Origin: Spirosoma luteum DSM 19990
GTDB lineage: Bacteria; Bacteroidota; Bacteroidia; Cytophagales; Spirosomataceae
Length of the DNA: 64,000 nucleotides
Reading direction: 5' to 3'
Assembly: GCF_000374065.1 (NCBI RefSeq)
Contig: NZ_KB893247.1
Location: forward strand, 21,998-85,997
Under the pieces are notes generated by a model. The model saw only the letters and a list, made by a program, of their open reading frames with translations. It ran no database searches and was not told the origin of the DNA. Of the stretch, positions 15,422 through 23,657 are shown in pieces. How positions within the stretch are numbered: the stretch's first letter is position 1; every line of letters begins with the position of its first letter. The position numbers and the translations under genes are program-made.

Positions 15422-16156
15422 TCAACGGGACCTGGCTGCCGTCTGTTCGCGGGCTTTTGCCAGTTTCCACCAGGGCAGGTAGGGGTAAGCGTGGTGTTCG
15501 TAGTGGTAGCCGAAAAAGTAACAGCTAAAAAAGGCAAGTATATGATTCAGCCCCTGACTACGGGCATAGTGTGGCGGTTGGGAGTGATCACCCCGGTGGG
15601 GGAGGTACGTTCCGAAAATAAACAACTGAATGGTGCTCAGCCAGGCGGGTACGACCCAGAACATAATCAGATTTTCTACCGGGAACCAGATGTAGAGCAC
15701 CGTAAACGTTGAAGCCATAGCCAGTACCTGCCACACCGTTATGTACTCAAGTAGAAAACTATACCACCAGGCCAGCAAACCCGGATTACCACTGTGGTAG
15801 TCGGGATCCTCGGATGACGCCGGATGCTTGTGATGCAAATGGTGGTTTTTGTATAAAGTATCGTAGTTGTTATACGCAAAGAAAATAGCCGAAAATCGAC
15901 CAATCCAGCGGTTTATACGGGGGAAATCTGGTGCTACCAGGCCATGAATGGAGTCATGAGTCGTAATGAAAACACCCGTAAAGAGATGAGTTTGTGCCAG
16001 CACGAAGACGTAAACCAGTGGGTCATCCCACTGGATGGTATAGGTAAGCAGAAAGGCAAGCAGGGCCACCCAGCTGATTAAGATAGCCATCGCAATAAAA
16101 ATGCCCTTCGTGCCGATCTGGACCGGCTTTATCTGAACCGTTGAGTGCTCATGCAT
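15422..16156 (-). CDS. crtW: beta-carotene ketolase (CrtW type, fatty acid desaturase fold)
   Basis: This 244-residue integral membrane di-iron oxygenase puts the 4-keto group on beta-ionone rings. Histidine boxes are TTHDSIHG, KNHHLHHKHPAS, and FGYHYEHHAYPYLPWWKL. FGTYLPHRGDH is diagnostic for CrtW as against ordinary desaturases. With CrtZ it would give canthaxanthin- or astaxanthin-like or related monocyclic ketocarotenoids. No phytoene synthase or desaturase is in the window, so the backbone is made elsewhere. Divergent from the SDR gene. Confidence 0.92.
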   Translation of the reverse strand: MHEHSTVQIKPVQIGTKGIFIAMAILISWVALLAFLLTYTIQWDDPLVYVFVLAQTHLFTGVFITTHDSIHGLVAPDFPRINRWIGRFSAIFFAYNNYDTLYKNHHLHHKHPASSEDPDYHSGNPGLLAWWYSFLLEYITVWQVLAMASTFTVLYIWFPVENLIMFWVVPAWLSTIQLFIFGTYLPHRGDHSQPPHYARSQGLNHILAFFSCYFFGYHYEHHAYPYLPWWKLAKAREQTAARSR

Positions 16157-16236
16157 GTGTATTTAACGGCTGGTTTTACGAAATGGTTTCTACGAAAAAC
16201 GGTTTGTAAAACGCTGTTCTCTACAGGTATTCTTCA

Positions 16237-16263
16237 TTGGCAGCGCAAACCGGGTTTACTTTG
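16237..16263 (+). promoter_or_regulatory. possible promoter of the SDR gene
   Basis: TTACTTTG (16256-16263) matches seven of eight bases of the -7 consensus TAnnTTTG, 29 bp before the ATG. TTG at 16237-16239 could be the -33 part, though the spacing is a few bases short. Confidence 0.35.
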
Positions 16264-16292
16264 TACGATCAAATTCGCTCAATAACTACCTA

Positions 16293-17012
16293 ATGTTAAC
16301 TAACAAAACCATCATCATTTCCGGTGCCTCGCGGGGCATTGGCCGGGCTACGGCCCTGCTGTTAGCGCAGCACGGTGCCAACGTAGTAGCCACCGCCCGC
16401 AATGCCGATGACCTGAAAGACCTGGAGAAAACGGCTACCGAAGGGCGCGTTCGCGGGAAAGTTGTAACGATACCGGGCGATGTGACCAACGAAGCCGACA
16501 TGGAAGCGGTTGTGAAAACTACCCTCGACCACTTCAAGCGTATCGACGTGGTGATTAACAACGCAGGCTATGGCGTCTTTAAAAATGTGGAAGAAATAAC
16601 ATCCGACGAGTGGGACAGCGTGATGGCCACCAACGTAAAGGGCACGTTTTTGCTCACGAAAGCGGCTCTGCCGACCCTGAAAGCGCAGGGCTCGGGGCAC
16701 GTCGTTGTAGTGGCTTCGGATGTGGCCAAACGCACCTTTGCGGGTGGATCACTGTACACCGCCAGCAAGTACGCCCAGGAAGCGTTCATGGGTGCGCTGC
16801 GTAAGGAAGTTCGGTCGTTTGGTGTCAAGGTCAGCGGGGTGTACACGGGGCTGGTCGATTCGCATTTTCACGCTAAAGGGCACGGCCACGAGACATCGTC
16901 GCATTACCTGAAAGAGCAGGACGTAGCCGAATCTATGCTCTTCATCATTAGCCGTCCGGCTCATGTGGTCATCGACGAATTCATGGTGCATCCGCTGGAG
17001 CAGGAATATTAA
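16293..17012 (+). CDS. short-chain dehydrogenase/reductase
   Basis: This 239-residue classical SDR has the cofactor motif ISGASRGIGRA (TGxxxGxG type), NNAGYG, the active-site Ser in VVVVASDVAKR and the YxxxK in LYTASKYAQEA. Relatives are 3-ketoacyl reductase-like oxidoreductases of unassigned substrate. The residue after the second strand (TARN) suggests NADP(H). Monocistronic; the downstream DUF2254 gene starts 82 bp later. Confidence 0.88.
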   Translation: MLTNKTIIISGASRGIGRATALLLAQHGANVVATARNADDLKDLEKTATEGRVRGKVVTIPGDVTNEADMEAVVKTTLDHFKRIDVVINNAGYGVFKNVEEITSDEWDSVMATNVKGTFLLTKAALPTLKAQGSGHVVVVASDVAKRTFAGGSLYTASKYAQEAFMGALRKEVRSFGVKVSGVYTGLVDSHFHAKGHGHETSSHYLKEQDVAESMLFIISRPAHVVIDEFMVHPLEQEY

Positions 17013-17093
17013 GTGGAAACGGTTATATGCTCTGAACAACCAGGGTACACAACGGGTAATTGAGCTGGAATACACGGCTCATTACCACGCACC

Positions 17094-18419
17094 ATGACCT
17101 TAAAAGCCATTTTAATTTACCTCCGGGCCAGTATGTGGTTCGTTCCCCTGCTGGTGGTGGGGGCGGCCATTCTACTGGCCTATTCGTGCCTGGCCATTGA
17201 CAATGCCTCGACAGCCGATTTTGCCCGACATTACCCCCAGCCTTTTGCCGGAGGAGCCGATAGCATTCGGGTTATGCTGGCTTCCATTGCCACGTCTATG
17301 GTTACGGTGTCGGGCATTACTTTTTCACTGACCATCTCGTCTTTGGCGCAGGTGTCCGGGCAGCTGACAGTACGGGTAATCCGAAACTTCACGAGTCACA
17401 TTACCAGCAAACTGGTACTCGGCTTCTTCGTGGGGCTGTTTGTGTACTGCGTTATCGTCATGCGTACCATCCGGATAAAAGAGGACCCGGCCGGGCCTTT
17501 TGTTCCCGCCCTCAGCGCATGGGTGGCTATGGTACTGGCCATTATTGGCATTGGGGTGGTTGTTTACTTCATCCACTACATTGCCCGGGCCGTGCAGGCC
17601 AGTACGGTGGTATCCAGCGTAACCCGTGAGGCCCTGGCCGTCCTGGATAAATTATATCCCGACCCGTTGCCCGCCGACAGTTCCGAGCTAGTGTCCAGCC
17701 TCCCGGCCCCTGCTAACGGTCAGGTGCTGCAAACGGTAGAGTCCCGGTCGTACGGCTACGTACAATTGATTGATGAAACAAAATTAAGGCAGTTTGCCCT
17801 GACTAATCAGCTTGCCCTGCGCGTCGATGCCGCCACTGGGGACTATGTAACGCTGGGTAGTTCGCTGGTGTCAATTATTGGACTGCCACAGACTGTTGGT
17901 TCGGCTATCGTGAAAGCTATAAACGGAGCTTTCATTATTCGGCAAACCCGGGCAGTCGATGAGGAAATTGCGTTTGGTATCCGACAACTGGTCGACATTG
18001 GGCTAAAGGCCCTGTCGGGTGCTTCGGATGATACCACTACCGCCATTCTTACGCTGGATAATCTGAGTACCGTATTGGTTAAGCTGGTACAACGACAACT
18101 GCTACCGACCACTGGCACCGCCTATTTTGTCCCTAAACACCCATCTTTCGCCAGCCTGATGGCGGGCGCTATGGATCAGCTTCGGGATACGGCGGGTGGC
18201 AACACCGTTATACTGACCCGGCTCCTGTACCTGCTGATGGTGGTGGGACGGCAAACCCGGAACCCCGGCCGACGCGCTGTTTTATTGCGCCACACCCGGC
18301 TGATTGCCGACCAGGCCAGCGCCACGCTACATACCGACTATCAGCGTAACCTGGTGCAGCAGCAGCTGTCCGAAACGCTCATCGCCTTCGGCGAAGAAAA
18401 AGAGCCTACTCCTCACTGA
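17094..18419 (+). CDS. DUF2254 membrane protein
   Basis: This 441-residue inner-membrane protein has about four N-terminal helices (LIYLRASMWFVPLLVVGAA, a helix at VMLASIATSMVTVSGITF, VLGFFVGLFVYCVIVM, and VAMVLAIIGIGVVVYFIHYI). A roughly 270-residue soluble C-terminal part follows. The motif SGITFSLTISSLAQVSGQ is typical of DUF2254. No biochemical function is established. It is convergent with the TonB receptor gene. Confidence 0.85.
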   Translation: MTLKAILIYLRASMWFVPLLVVGAAILLAYSCLAIDNASTADFARHYPQPFAGGADSIRVMLASIATSMVTVSGITFSLTISSLAQVSGQLTVRVIRNFTSHITSKLVLGFFVGLFVYCVIVMRTIRIKEDPAGPFVPALSAWVAMVLAIIGIGVVVYFIHYIARAVQASTVVSSVTREALAVLDKLYPDPLPADSSELVSSLPAPANGQVLQTVESRSYGYVQLIDETKLRQFALTNQLALRVDAATGDYVTLGSSLVSIIGLPQTVGSAIVKAINGAFIIRQTRAVDEEIAFGIRQLVDIGLKALSGASDDTTTAILTLDNLSTVLVKLVQRQLLPTTGTAYFVPKHPSFASLMAGAMDQLRDTAGGNTVILTRLLYLLMVVGRQTRNPGRRAVLLRHTRLIADQASATLHTDYQRNLVQQQLSETLIAFGEEKEPTPH

Positions 18420-18456
18420 TGAGTATACGGATAACGCACTGACCATTCTGCCGTGT

Positions 18457-20658
18457 CTACAGCGTGTACTTCAGCGCGATGTTCACAATCCGGCCTTCCA
18501 GTGGTGCCCATATAGGACGGAAAGTGGGCTGTACCGCTGGGTTGGCGCCCAGCACTACCGTTTCGTAATTGGCCTGCCGGACATCAAACAGGTTCTCGCC
18601 GTTCAGCACCAACCGCCAGTGGTCGTTGTAGTGGTATTCGGCGGCACCGGCCACGATCCAGTAATTTGCCACGCGCAGATTGTCGTACAGGTATTGCCGA
18701 CCCACGAAACTGCTTTCGATACCAAACCGGAAGTGCTCATTTTCCCAGGCCACCGTGGTCGAGAATTTGTCCTGTGGAGCCAAAGGCAAATAGGTGTTAT
18801 CGGTAGGTCCGTCGCGACGGGCGAGGGTGTGGTTGTAACCCAGGTATAATTCGTACGCCTTGTATTCGAGCCGGACATAGGTGTCTGTTCCTACGCTGAA
18901 CAGGTTGTATGGGGCGTTGATAAGCTGGGTATAGAGCCCCAGGCTCCCCGATACATTGGAAAAAGCCGATACTACCGGCGTATTGACCCGCGTATAGTAA
19001 AACGCCTGGTCTACCTGCACCGAAAAACCACTCTCGAAGGTTTTCGTGTAGGCAATATCCATGTTTGCCCCAATGGACCGTTCGGCTTTTACCGTATTTA
19101 CATCGATGGGCAGCAAACGCGGGAAAATAAGACTGACATTCAGGGCGCCGGGCGTCTGATTTACGAATAGGTTTGGCGCTTTATAGCTCGTACCCACGCT
19201 TAGCCGCACCGTCCACGGGTCGGAGGGTTTGATTTTAACGGACAGCCGGGGCAGCAGGAAACTCCCGAACGTGTTGTGATGGTCGAAGCGCAGGCCCGCC
19301 TGTAACGCCACTTTCTCCGTTAGCTGGTAATCGTCCTGCACAAACGCACCGATGGTTTGATAGGTGTAATCCACGAGCCGGGTACTGTCTGGATTACGAT
19401 GAAAATCTTCAACCGTCAGGTTGGCCCCGCCAATGAGTTGGTTTTTGCCGAAGCGTACCAGGTCATTGGCTTCCAGATAAACGGAGGCCTGCCGCCCGTC
19501 GGATAGTTTCTGGTAGTCGGTATTTTTGCGATTGAACGTGCTCACGGCCCCTTTAAAGCCTACTACGTTGGTTTCGCTGGTATTGTGACTACTGTTAAAA
19601 TCAACGGTATGGCGTTGCAGGTCCGTGATATTTTTATAGCCGTTGGCCTGAGAACCATCCAGACCGGGTAAATAGCCGCCTTCGCGGTGTTCGGTTGTGA
19701 AGGCGTAACCCACGTCGATTTTAGTATGGTCGGATGGGTTCCAGAAAAAACGGGGATGAAAATTGAACTGCTTGATACCGGGACTATCCGTGAAGCCATC
19801 GCCCGTTACGTCCAGTGCCTGCTGGTTGGTATAGCCCGTAAACAAGGTCAGGCCGGTTTTCCCATTGCCATACCGCTGCGAGTAATAGGCGTTCAGGTTC
19901 GTTTCTTTCAGGTTCGACCGGTTGAGCAGGGCTGTCAATTCAGGCGTTTCGGAGTGGGGCGTTTTCGAGACAATGTTAATCATTCCGCCAATGGCTCCGC
20001 CCCCGTATAGGGTTGAAACGGAGCCTTTTACCACTTCAATCTGCTTCAAATCCAGCGGTGGAATCTGCAGTACGCCGAGGTTGCCCGAAAAGCCTTCGTA
20101 GAGTGGTAGTCCATCGTGCAGAATCTGGGTGTACTTCGGGTCGAGGCCCTGCATCCGGATGGCGTGATTACCGTTTACCGCCGACGTTCGCTGCACGTGA
20201 ATGATGGAAATGTCGCCCAGAATACTGCTGATATTACCTGGTACCACGGCACTTTCCTCATTCATATCCTCCAGCCCCAGCACTTCTACTTTGATGGGCA
20301 AATCCTCAATGCGGGAGTTGGTCCGGGTGGCCGACACCGTTACCTCTTCAATGGTTTCTTCGGCGGCTTTGAGCCGAAAAACCAGCGTGTCGGCTTCCGG
20401 CGTTACCGGAAATTTTTCGGTTTCGTATCCGACGGCACTCACCGTCAAGGTAGTAATACCAGCGGGCAGGTTCGTGATGCGGGCCATACCGGTAACGTCC
20501 GTTACAGCTCCCACAACGGGCTTGGTCGTGGTGCGCACCGTTGCTGCAATAACGGGCTGACGGGTCAGGCTGTCTTCTACCCGGATGAGCAAGATAGTCT
20601 GGCCAAAAACGGGGGCAATGGCTAAAAAGAGTAGAATAAAGAGAAAGAGCTTGTTCAT
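18457..20658 (-). CDS. TonB-dependent outer-membrane receptor
   Basis: The gene encodes 733 residues from an ATG at 20658, with signal peptide MNKLFLFILLFLAIAPVFG. An N-terminal CarboxypepD-reg beta-sandwich (about 25-105) precedes the plug (about 120-230: IEDLPIKVEVLGLEDM, RMQGLDPKYTQILHDGLPLY, VVKGSVSTLYGGGAIGGMIN). A 22-stranded barrel follows to the terminal NIALKYTL. It resembles the CirA/FepA/BtuB-like class and probably imports a siderophore or other large ligand. No adjacent SusD homologue exists, so glycan uptake is less likely. Confidence 0.9.
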   Translation of the reverse strand: MNKLFLFILLFLAIAPVFGQTILLIRVEDSLTRQPVIAATVRTTTKPVVGAVTDVTGMARITNLPAGITTLTVSAVGYETEKFPVTPEADTLVFRLKAAEETIEEVTVSATRTNSRIEDLPIKVEVLGLEDMNEESAVVPGNISSILGDISIIHVQRTSAVNGNHAIRMQGLDPKYTQILHDGLPLYEGFSGNLGVLQIPPLDLKQIEVVKGSVSTLYGGGAIGGMINIVSKTPHSETPELTALLNRSNLKETNLNAYYSQRYGNGKTGLTLFTGYTNQQALDVTGDGFTDSPGIKQFNFHPRFFWNPSDHTKIDVGYAFTTEHREGGYLPGLDGSQANGYKNITDLQRHTVDFNSSHNTSETNVVGFKGAVSTFNRKNTDYQKLSDGRQASVYLEANDLVRFGKNQLIGGANLTVEDFHRNPDSTRLVDYTYQTIGAFVQDDYQLTEKVALQAGLRFDHHNTFGSFLLPRLSVKIKPSDPWTVRLSVGTSYKAPNLFVNQTPGALNVSLIFPRLLPIDVNTVKAERSIGANMDIAYTKTFESGFSVQVDQAFYYTRVNTPVVSAFSNVSGSLGLYTQLINAPYNLFSVGTDTYVRLEYKAYELYLGYNHTLARRDGPTDNTYLPLAPQDKFSTTVAWENEHFRFGIESSFVGRQYLYDNLRVANYWIVAGAAEYHYNDHWRLVLNGENLFDVRQANYETVVLGANPAVQPTFRPIWAPLEGRIVNIALKYTL

Positions 20659-21230
20659 CACATACTGAATTTGCCCGCAAGGTACGGCGTGAATTTGGAG
20701 AGAATTTGAAGCGTTCAATTTTATGTTCCTGGTGAACCCACCTGGAACAGATGCTCTACGCTCTCTGGAATGTACATATACGATAAGGGCAGACTATACC
20801 GGTCGCAGCCCTGCTTGGCTAATACCAGCCTCAAGCCGGTGGAGTAGGGCCGGGTCTTTCACGAAGCAATTGAATAACTGGCTATTAGTGAAGGTAGGGA
20901 AGCCGGCGGTACAGATTGGCAGGGCATCGGCCCTCAGTTCAACACTGGCGTACCTACCCGATTTGTCATGCCGAACTACATTTCTGAGTAGGTTCGTGCG
21001 CATCACAACTACCAATTGCCGGCTTATACGCAGGTATATATCGGGCCGCATAGTCTGCTGAACAGCTATACGGTTTGACTGCCTTAGTCAACTAAGGGCG
21101 TTGGTGGCCGGTCAGTTTACCGGCCAGGGCCTGTTTCCGTAGTGTTCGTCGATTCCGTCAGCGGGTGAATTAAACAGTCCACCGTCGCGGTCACCCGCTG
21201 ACGGAACACGAAACAACGGAAATTACACCC
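20659..21230. other. 570-bp gene-poor region with decayed coding traces and a large hairpin
   Basis: No intact gene is supported. A plus-strand frame around 20890-21080 (GGTDWQGIGPQFNTGVPT, then a stop, then LPAYTQVYIGPHSLLNSYTV) reads like old coding sequence broken by stop codons, but I cannot assign it. The 3' part holds the hairpin listed separately. Confidence 0.4.
21153..21206. repeat. 16-bp inverted repeat (hairpin) after an aldo/keto reductase gene
   Basis: TTCCGTCAGCGGGTGA (21153-21168) pairs perfectly with TCACCCGCTGACGGAA (21191-21206). Imperfect pairing continues outward toward about 21135 and 21221 (ACGGAAA-type flanks). It lies just past the minus-strand reductase stop at 21231. 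Lacking a clear T-run, it may be a REP-like element or an mRNA-stabilising hairpin as easily as a terminator. Confidence 0.6.
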
Positions 21231-22202
21231 CTACTGACTCCACTCGGTGGGCGTTCTGTCCCAGCGGTGGCCCTTTAGATCCTGCAGTAAGTCGGGTGCC
21301 AGACTACGCCCGTCACTCACGCCCGTGTTGGCTTCTACATTCCGAATCTGGCGCATGCCGGGAATGGTGGTATGCACATCGGGATTGGCCAGGATGAACC
21401 GCAGGGCCATTTCGGCCATAGTCATCCCGGCGGGAATAAGTGGCTTCAGCGCGTCGGCATGGTCCACGCTACTGTTCAGGTTTTCGGGCACGAAATACGT
21501 TGACCGCCAGTCGCTGGCCGGGAAGGTCGTTTCTTTGGTAAATGTACCCGTCAGCGTTCCTTCGTCGAAAGGCACCCGGGCAATTACGCCAATGTTCAGC
21601 TCGCGGCACAGGGGAAACAGGGTATCTTCGGGATTCTGATCGAAGATGTTATAAATGACCTGTACCGCGTCAATTTTACCCGTGCGGAGAGTGTCCAGGC
21701 AGTTGTCCGGCTCCCAGCGGTTCACCGAAACGCCCCAGGCCTGCACTTTGCCCTGCTGGGTGAGTTTGGTAATGGCCTCCTGCCATTCGTCGTGACTGGC
21801 CCAGCTATCTTCCCACACGTGGAACTGCATCAGGTCAATGGTCTCTACGGACAGGTTTTTCAGGCTTTTCTCCGTGTACTCAACAATATAATCGGCGGGG
21901 AACACGTCGGCGATATCGGAGCCCGCCTTCGACGGCCACTGTCGGTTTTTGGGCGGGATTTTGGTGGCTGCGTACAGCTTTTTGTCGGGGAATTTTTTGA
22001 GCAGCTGCCCCAGGATTTCTTCACTGACGCCTTCGGCGTAGCCCCAGGCGGTGTCGAAAAAGTTGCACCCCAGGTCAACGGAGCGTTCGAGGGCGCGGAG
22101 GACCTCCTGTTTGTCGGAGCCGGTCCAGCCAGCCAGTCCCCACATGCCGTAGCCAATTTCGGAAACCTGCCAGCCGGTTCGGCCAAATGTTCGGTAATTC
22201 AT
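21231..22202 (-). CDS. aldo/keto reductase
   Basis: This 323-residue AKR barrel begins MNYRTFGRTGWQVSEIGYG. The catalytic region is NFFDTAWGYAEGVSEEILG (Asp, Tyr), the Lys is in LYAATKIPP, and the His is in DLMQFHVWEDSW. The cofactor pocket is TTIPGMRQIRNVEANT. It belongs to the general-stress or YhdN-like AKR group; physiological substrate unknown. It is divergent from the monooxygenase gene with a 116-bp shared upstream region. Confidence 0.85.
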   Translation of the reverse strand: MNYRTFGRTGWQVSEIGYGMWGLAGWTGSDKQEVLRALERSVDLGCNFFDTAWGYAEGVSEEILGQLLKKFPDKKLYAATKIPPKNRQWPSKAGSDIADVFPADYIVEYTEKSLKNLSVETIDLMQFHVWEDSWASHDEWQEAITKLTQQGKVQAWGVSVNRWEPDNCLDTLRTGKIDAVQVIYNIFDQNPEDTLFPLCRELNIGVIARVPFDEGTLTGTFTKETTFPASDWRSTYFVPENLNSSVDHADALKPLIPAGMTMAEMALRFILANPDVHTTIPGMRQIRNVEANTGVSDGRSLAPDLLQDLKGHRWDRTPTEWSQ

Positions 22203-22318
22203 GCGTTTGGTTTAGGTTTTGTTAGTTGTAGTTTAGTCTGCCTTTATGGTTGGTACGGGCAAATAGTTATACAAACATCAACCGACAAACCGCAAACTAC
22301 AAACGAATTCAAAAAAAC

Positions 22319-22627
22319 ATGCTTATTCGTATCGTTCGTATGACGTTTCAGGAGGGGAAACTCGATGCGTTTCAGGCTATCTTCAATCAATCGAAACAGC
22401 ACATCCGGGACTTTCCCGGTAACCACCACCTCGCACTTCTGCGCGATCCTGACCAGCCGAACGTTCGAATGACGTACAGCCTGTGGGCGTCGGCGGAGGC
22501 TTTGGAAGCTTACCGCCAAAGCGAGTTGTTTCGGACCACCTGGGCGGCCACCAAAGCCCTGTTTGCCGACCGGGCCGTGGCTTTTTCAGGCCAGACACTG
22601 GAGGAGGTGACAGAAAGAGAGAGTTAG
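22319..22627 (+). CDS. antibiotic biosynthesis monooxygenase (ABM) domain protein
   Basis: This 102-residue dimeric ferredoxin-like-fold protein starts at ATG 22319 (MLIRIVRMTFQEGKLDAF). Typical ABM features are HIRDFPGNHHLALLRD and TYSLWASAEALEAYRQSELF. The family includes quinol monooxygenases and haem-degrading enzymes; this one's substrate is unknown. Its 3' end overlaps the PIN-domain gene stop by 4 bp tail to tail. A second, diverged copy of its last 50 codons lies at 23449-23616. Confidence 0.8.
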   Translation: MLIRIVRMTFQEGKLDAFQAIFNQSKQHIRDFPGNHHLALLRDPDQPNVRMTYSLWASAEALEAYRQSELFRTTWAATKALFADRAVAFSGQTLEEVTERES

Positions 22628-23109
22628 CTAATGCGCAGATTGTTGAAATTTATGGATAAAAGTCCATTGCCTTGTAGGTAAGCGCAGAAATTCAGGTCGT
22701 CTGTTAAGATTAGGTATTTTTCGCTGGCAACCCGATGAATAACGGCATCGCTTAGACCGTATTTGAGGTAACTTTTGGGATAACCATGCATGGTAGACAG
22801 ACTCTCGCATATTATTTCTTTGGTACCCTGCGTAAAGCGCTCCAACGTAGCCAAAGCATAATTGCCTCTGTATGAATATCCCTCGAGTAGGTTACTGGCT
22901 TCCGTAAGAATATTGGGAGTAGTCACCAGTAACTTAAATCGATCGGCAAATGCTAGTAACAGACTGTAATCGTCGGCAGAATAACTGGTCGTACGTTTAT
23001 GCGAACTTATCTGAGTTGGGTTGATAGTACCTACAATCAACAGTACCAGCAGATTTGTATCTATCAATAAACCTTTACTGGAGTATAATTCAGTTACGTT
23101 CATTCTCAA
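22624..23109 (-). CDS. PIN-domain protein (putative ribonuclease toxin)
   Basis: This 161-residue protein shows the PIN acidic set: Asp-Thr-Asn in GLLIDTNLLVLL, Glu in PNILTEASNLL, Asp in YGLSDAVIHRV, and Asp-Asp in LILTDDLNF. PIN domains are Mg-dependent RNases, often VapC-type toxins. The start (ATG 23109 or 23103) overlaps the end of the upstream 93-residue gene by about 20 bp, the layout of a two-gene toxin-antitoxin operon. The partner is not a known antitoxin fold, so the toxin role is inferred. Confidence 0.75.
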   Translation of the reverse strand: MRMNVTELYSSKGLLIDTNLLVLLIVGTINPTQISSHKRTTSYSADDYSLLLAFADRFKLLVTTPNILTEASNLLEGYSYRGNYALATLERFTQGTKEIICESLSTMHGYPKSYLKYGLSDAVIHRVASEKYLILTDDLNFCAYLQGNGLLSINFNNLRIS

Positions 23110-23371
23110 GAAGTCTGATTTTCATCGACACTACTTCGCCGTTTTTTGCATCTACTTCGAATGTTTTGTATTTCCGTTCAAACTTTGGCTGGAGAATATT
23201 TGATAATGGTGATTGTGAATTATCAACTTTCATGGGGAAGCTTAGTGTAATCAGCCAGTATTGACGTGTCGAATCAAATTCCACTTCCTCTATTAGCTCG
23301 CCACTGATTTCTGGATAAATATCTTTGTAAAAATTCAGCGCATTTTTAGCGGCATCTCGAACTGAAATCAT
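23090..23371 (-). CDS. small partner of the PIN protein, PepSY-like fold
   Basis: This 93-residue cytoplasmic protein has an N-terminal helix (ISVRDAAKNALNFYKDIYPE) and strands such as QYWLITLSFPM and KYKTFEVDAKNGEVVSMKIR. The helix-then-beta pattern ending in D-x-x-NGEVVSMKI looks like a PepSY-like module. It overlaps and precedes the PIN gene, so it is translated first, like an antitoxin. No DNA-binding motif is visible. I recognise no named family; antitoxin or substrate-adaptor roles are both possible. Confidence 0.6.
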   Translation of the reverse strand: MISVRDAAKNALNFYKDIYPEISGELIEEVEFDSTRQYWLITLSFPMKVDNSQSPLSNILQPKFERKYKTFEVDAKNGEVVSMKIRLLENERN

Positions 23372-23448
23372 AGATGTACTTGATTAGTGAACACACAATA
23401 TTATAACAAAAAATTCAATAAAACCGGAAGTCGCTGACTCGGCCAAAC

Positions 23449-23616
23449 GCCAGCCTGTGGGCGTCGGCGGAGGCCCTGGAAGTCTACCGCCAGAGCGAAC
23501 TGTTCCGCACCACCTGGGTGGCCACCAAAGCCATATTTGCTGAACGGGCTGTAGCCTTTTCGGGCGAAACGCTGAAGGTAGTTTCGGATAATACAGGAAT
23601 GAGTAAAATGGATTAA
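23449..23616 (+). pseudogene. truncated duplicate of the ABM monooxygenase 3' end
   Basis: The frame reads ASLWASAEALEVYRQSELF, then RTTWVATKAIFAERAVAFSG and ETLKVVSDNTGMSKMD before a stop at 23614. It matches the C-terminal half of the protein at 22319-22627 with several substitutions and a replaced tail. It has no start and no N-terminal half. Together with the intact gene it brackets the PIN cassette as direct repeats about 1 kb apart. Confidence 0.85.
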
Positions 23617-23657
23617 CTTAGGGCTTCTGGAATCAGCGTATCAAGGGCTGGAAATCA

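Noticed and set aside
20794-21051. 85-residue minus-strand frame past the TonB receptor
   Set aside because: No motif, and the opposite strand looks like decayed coding sequence, which better explains the open frame.
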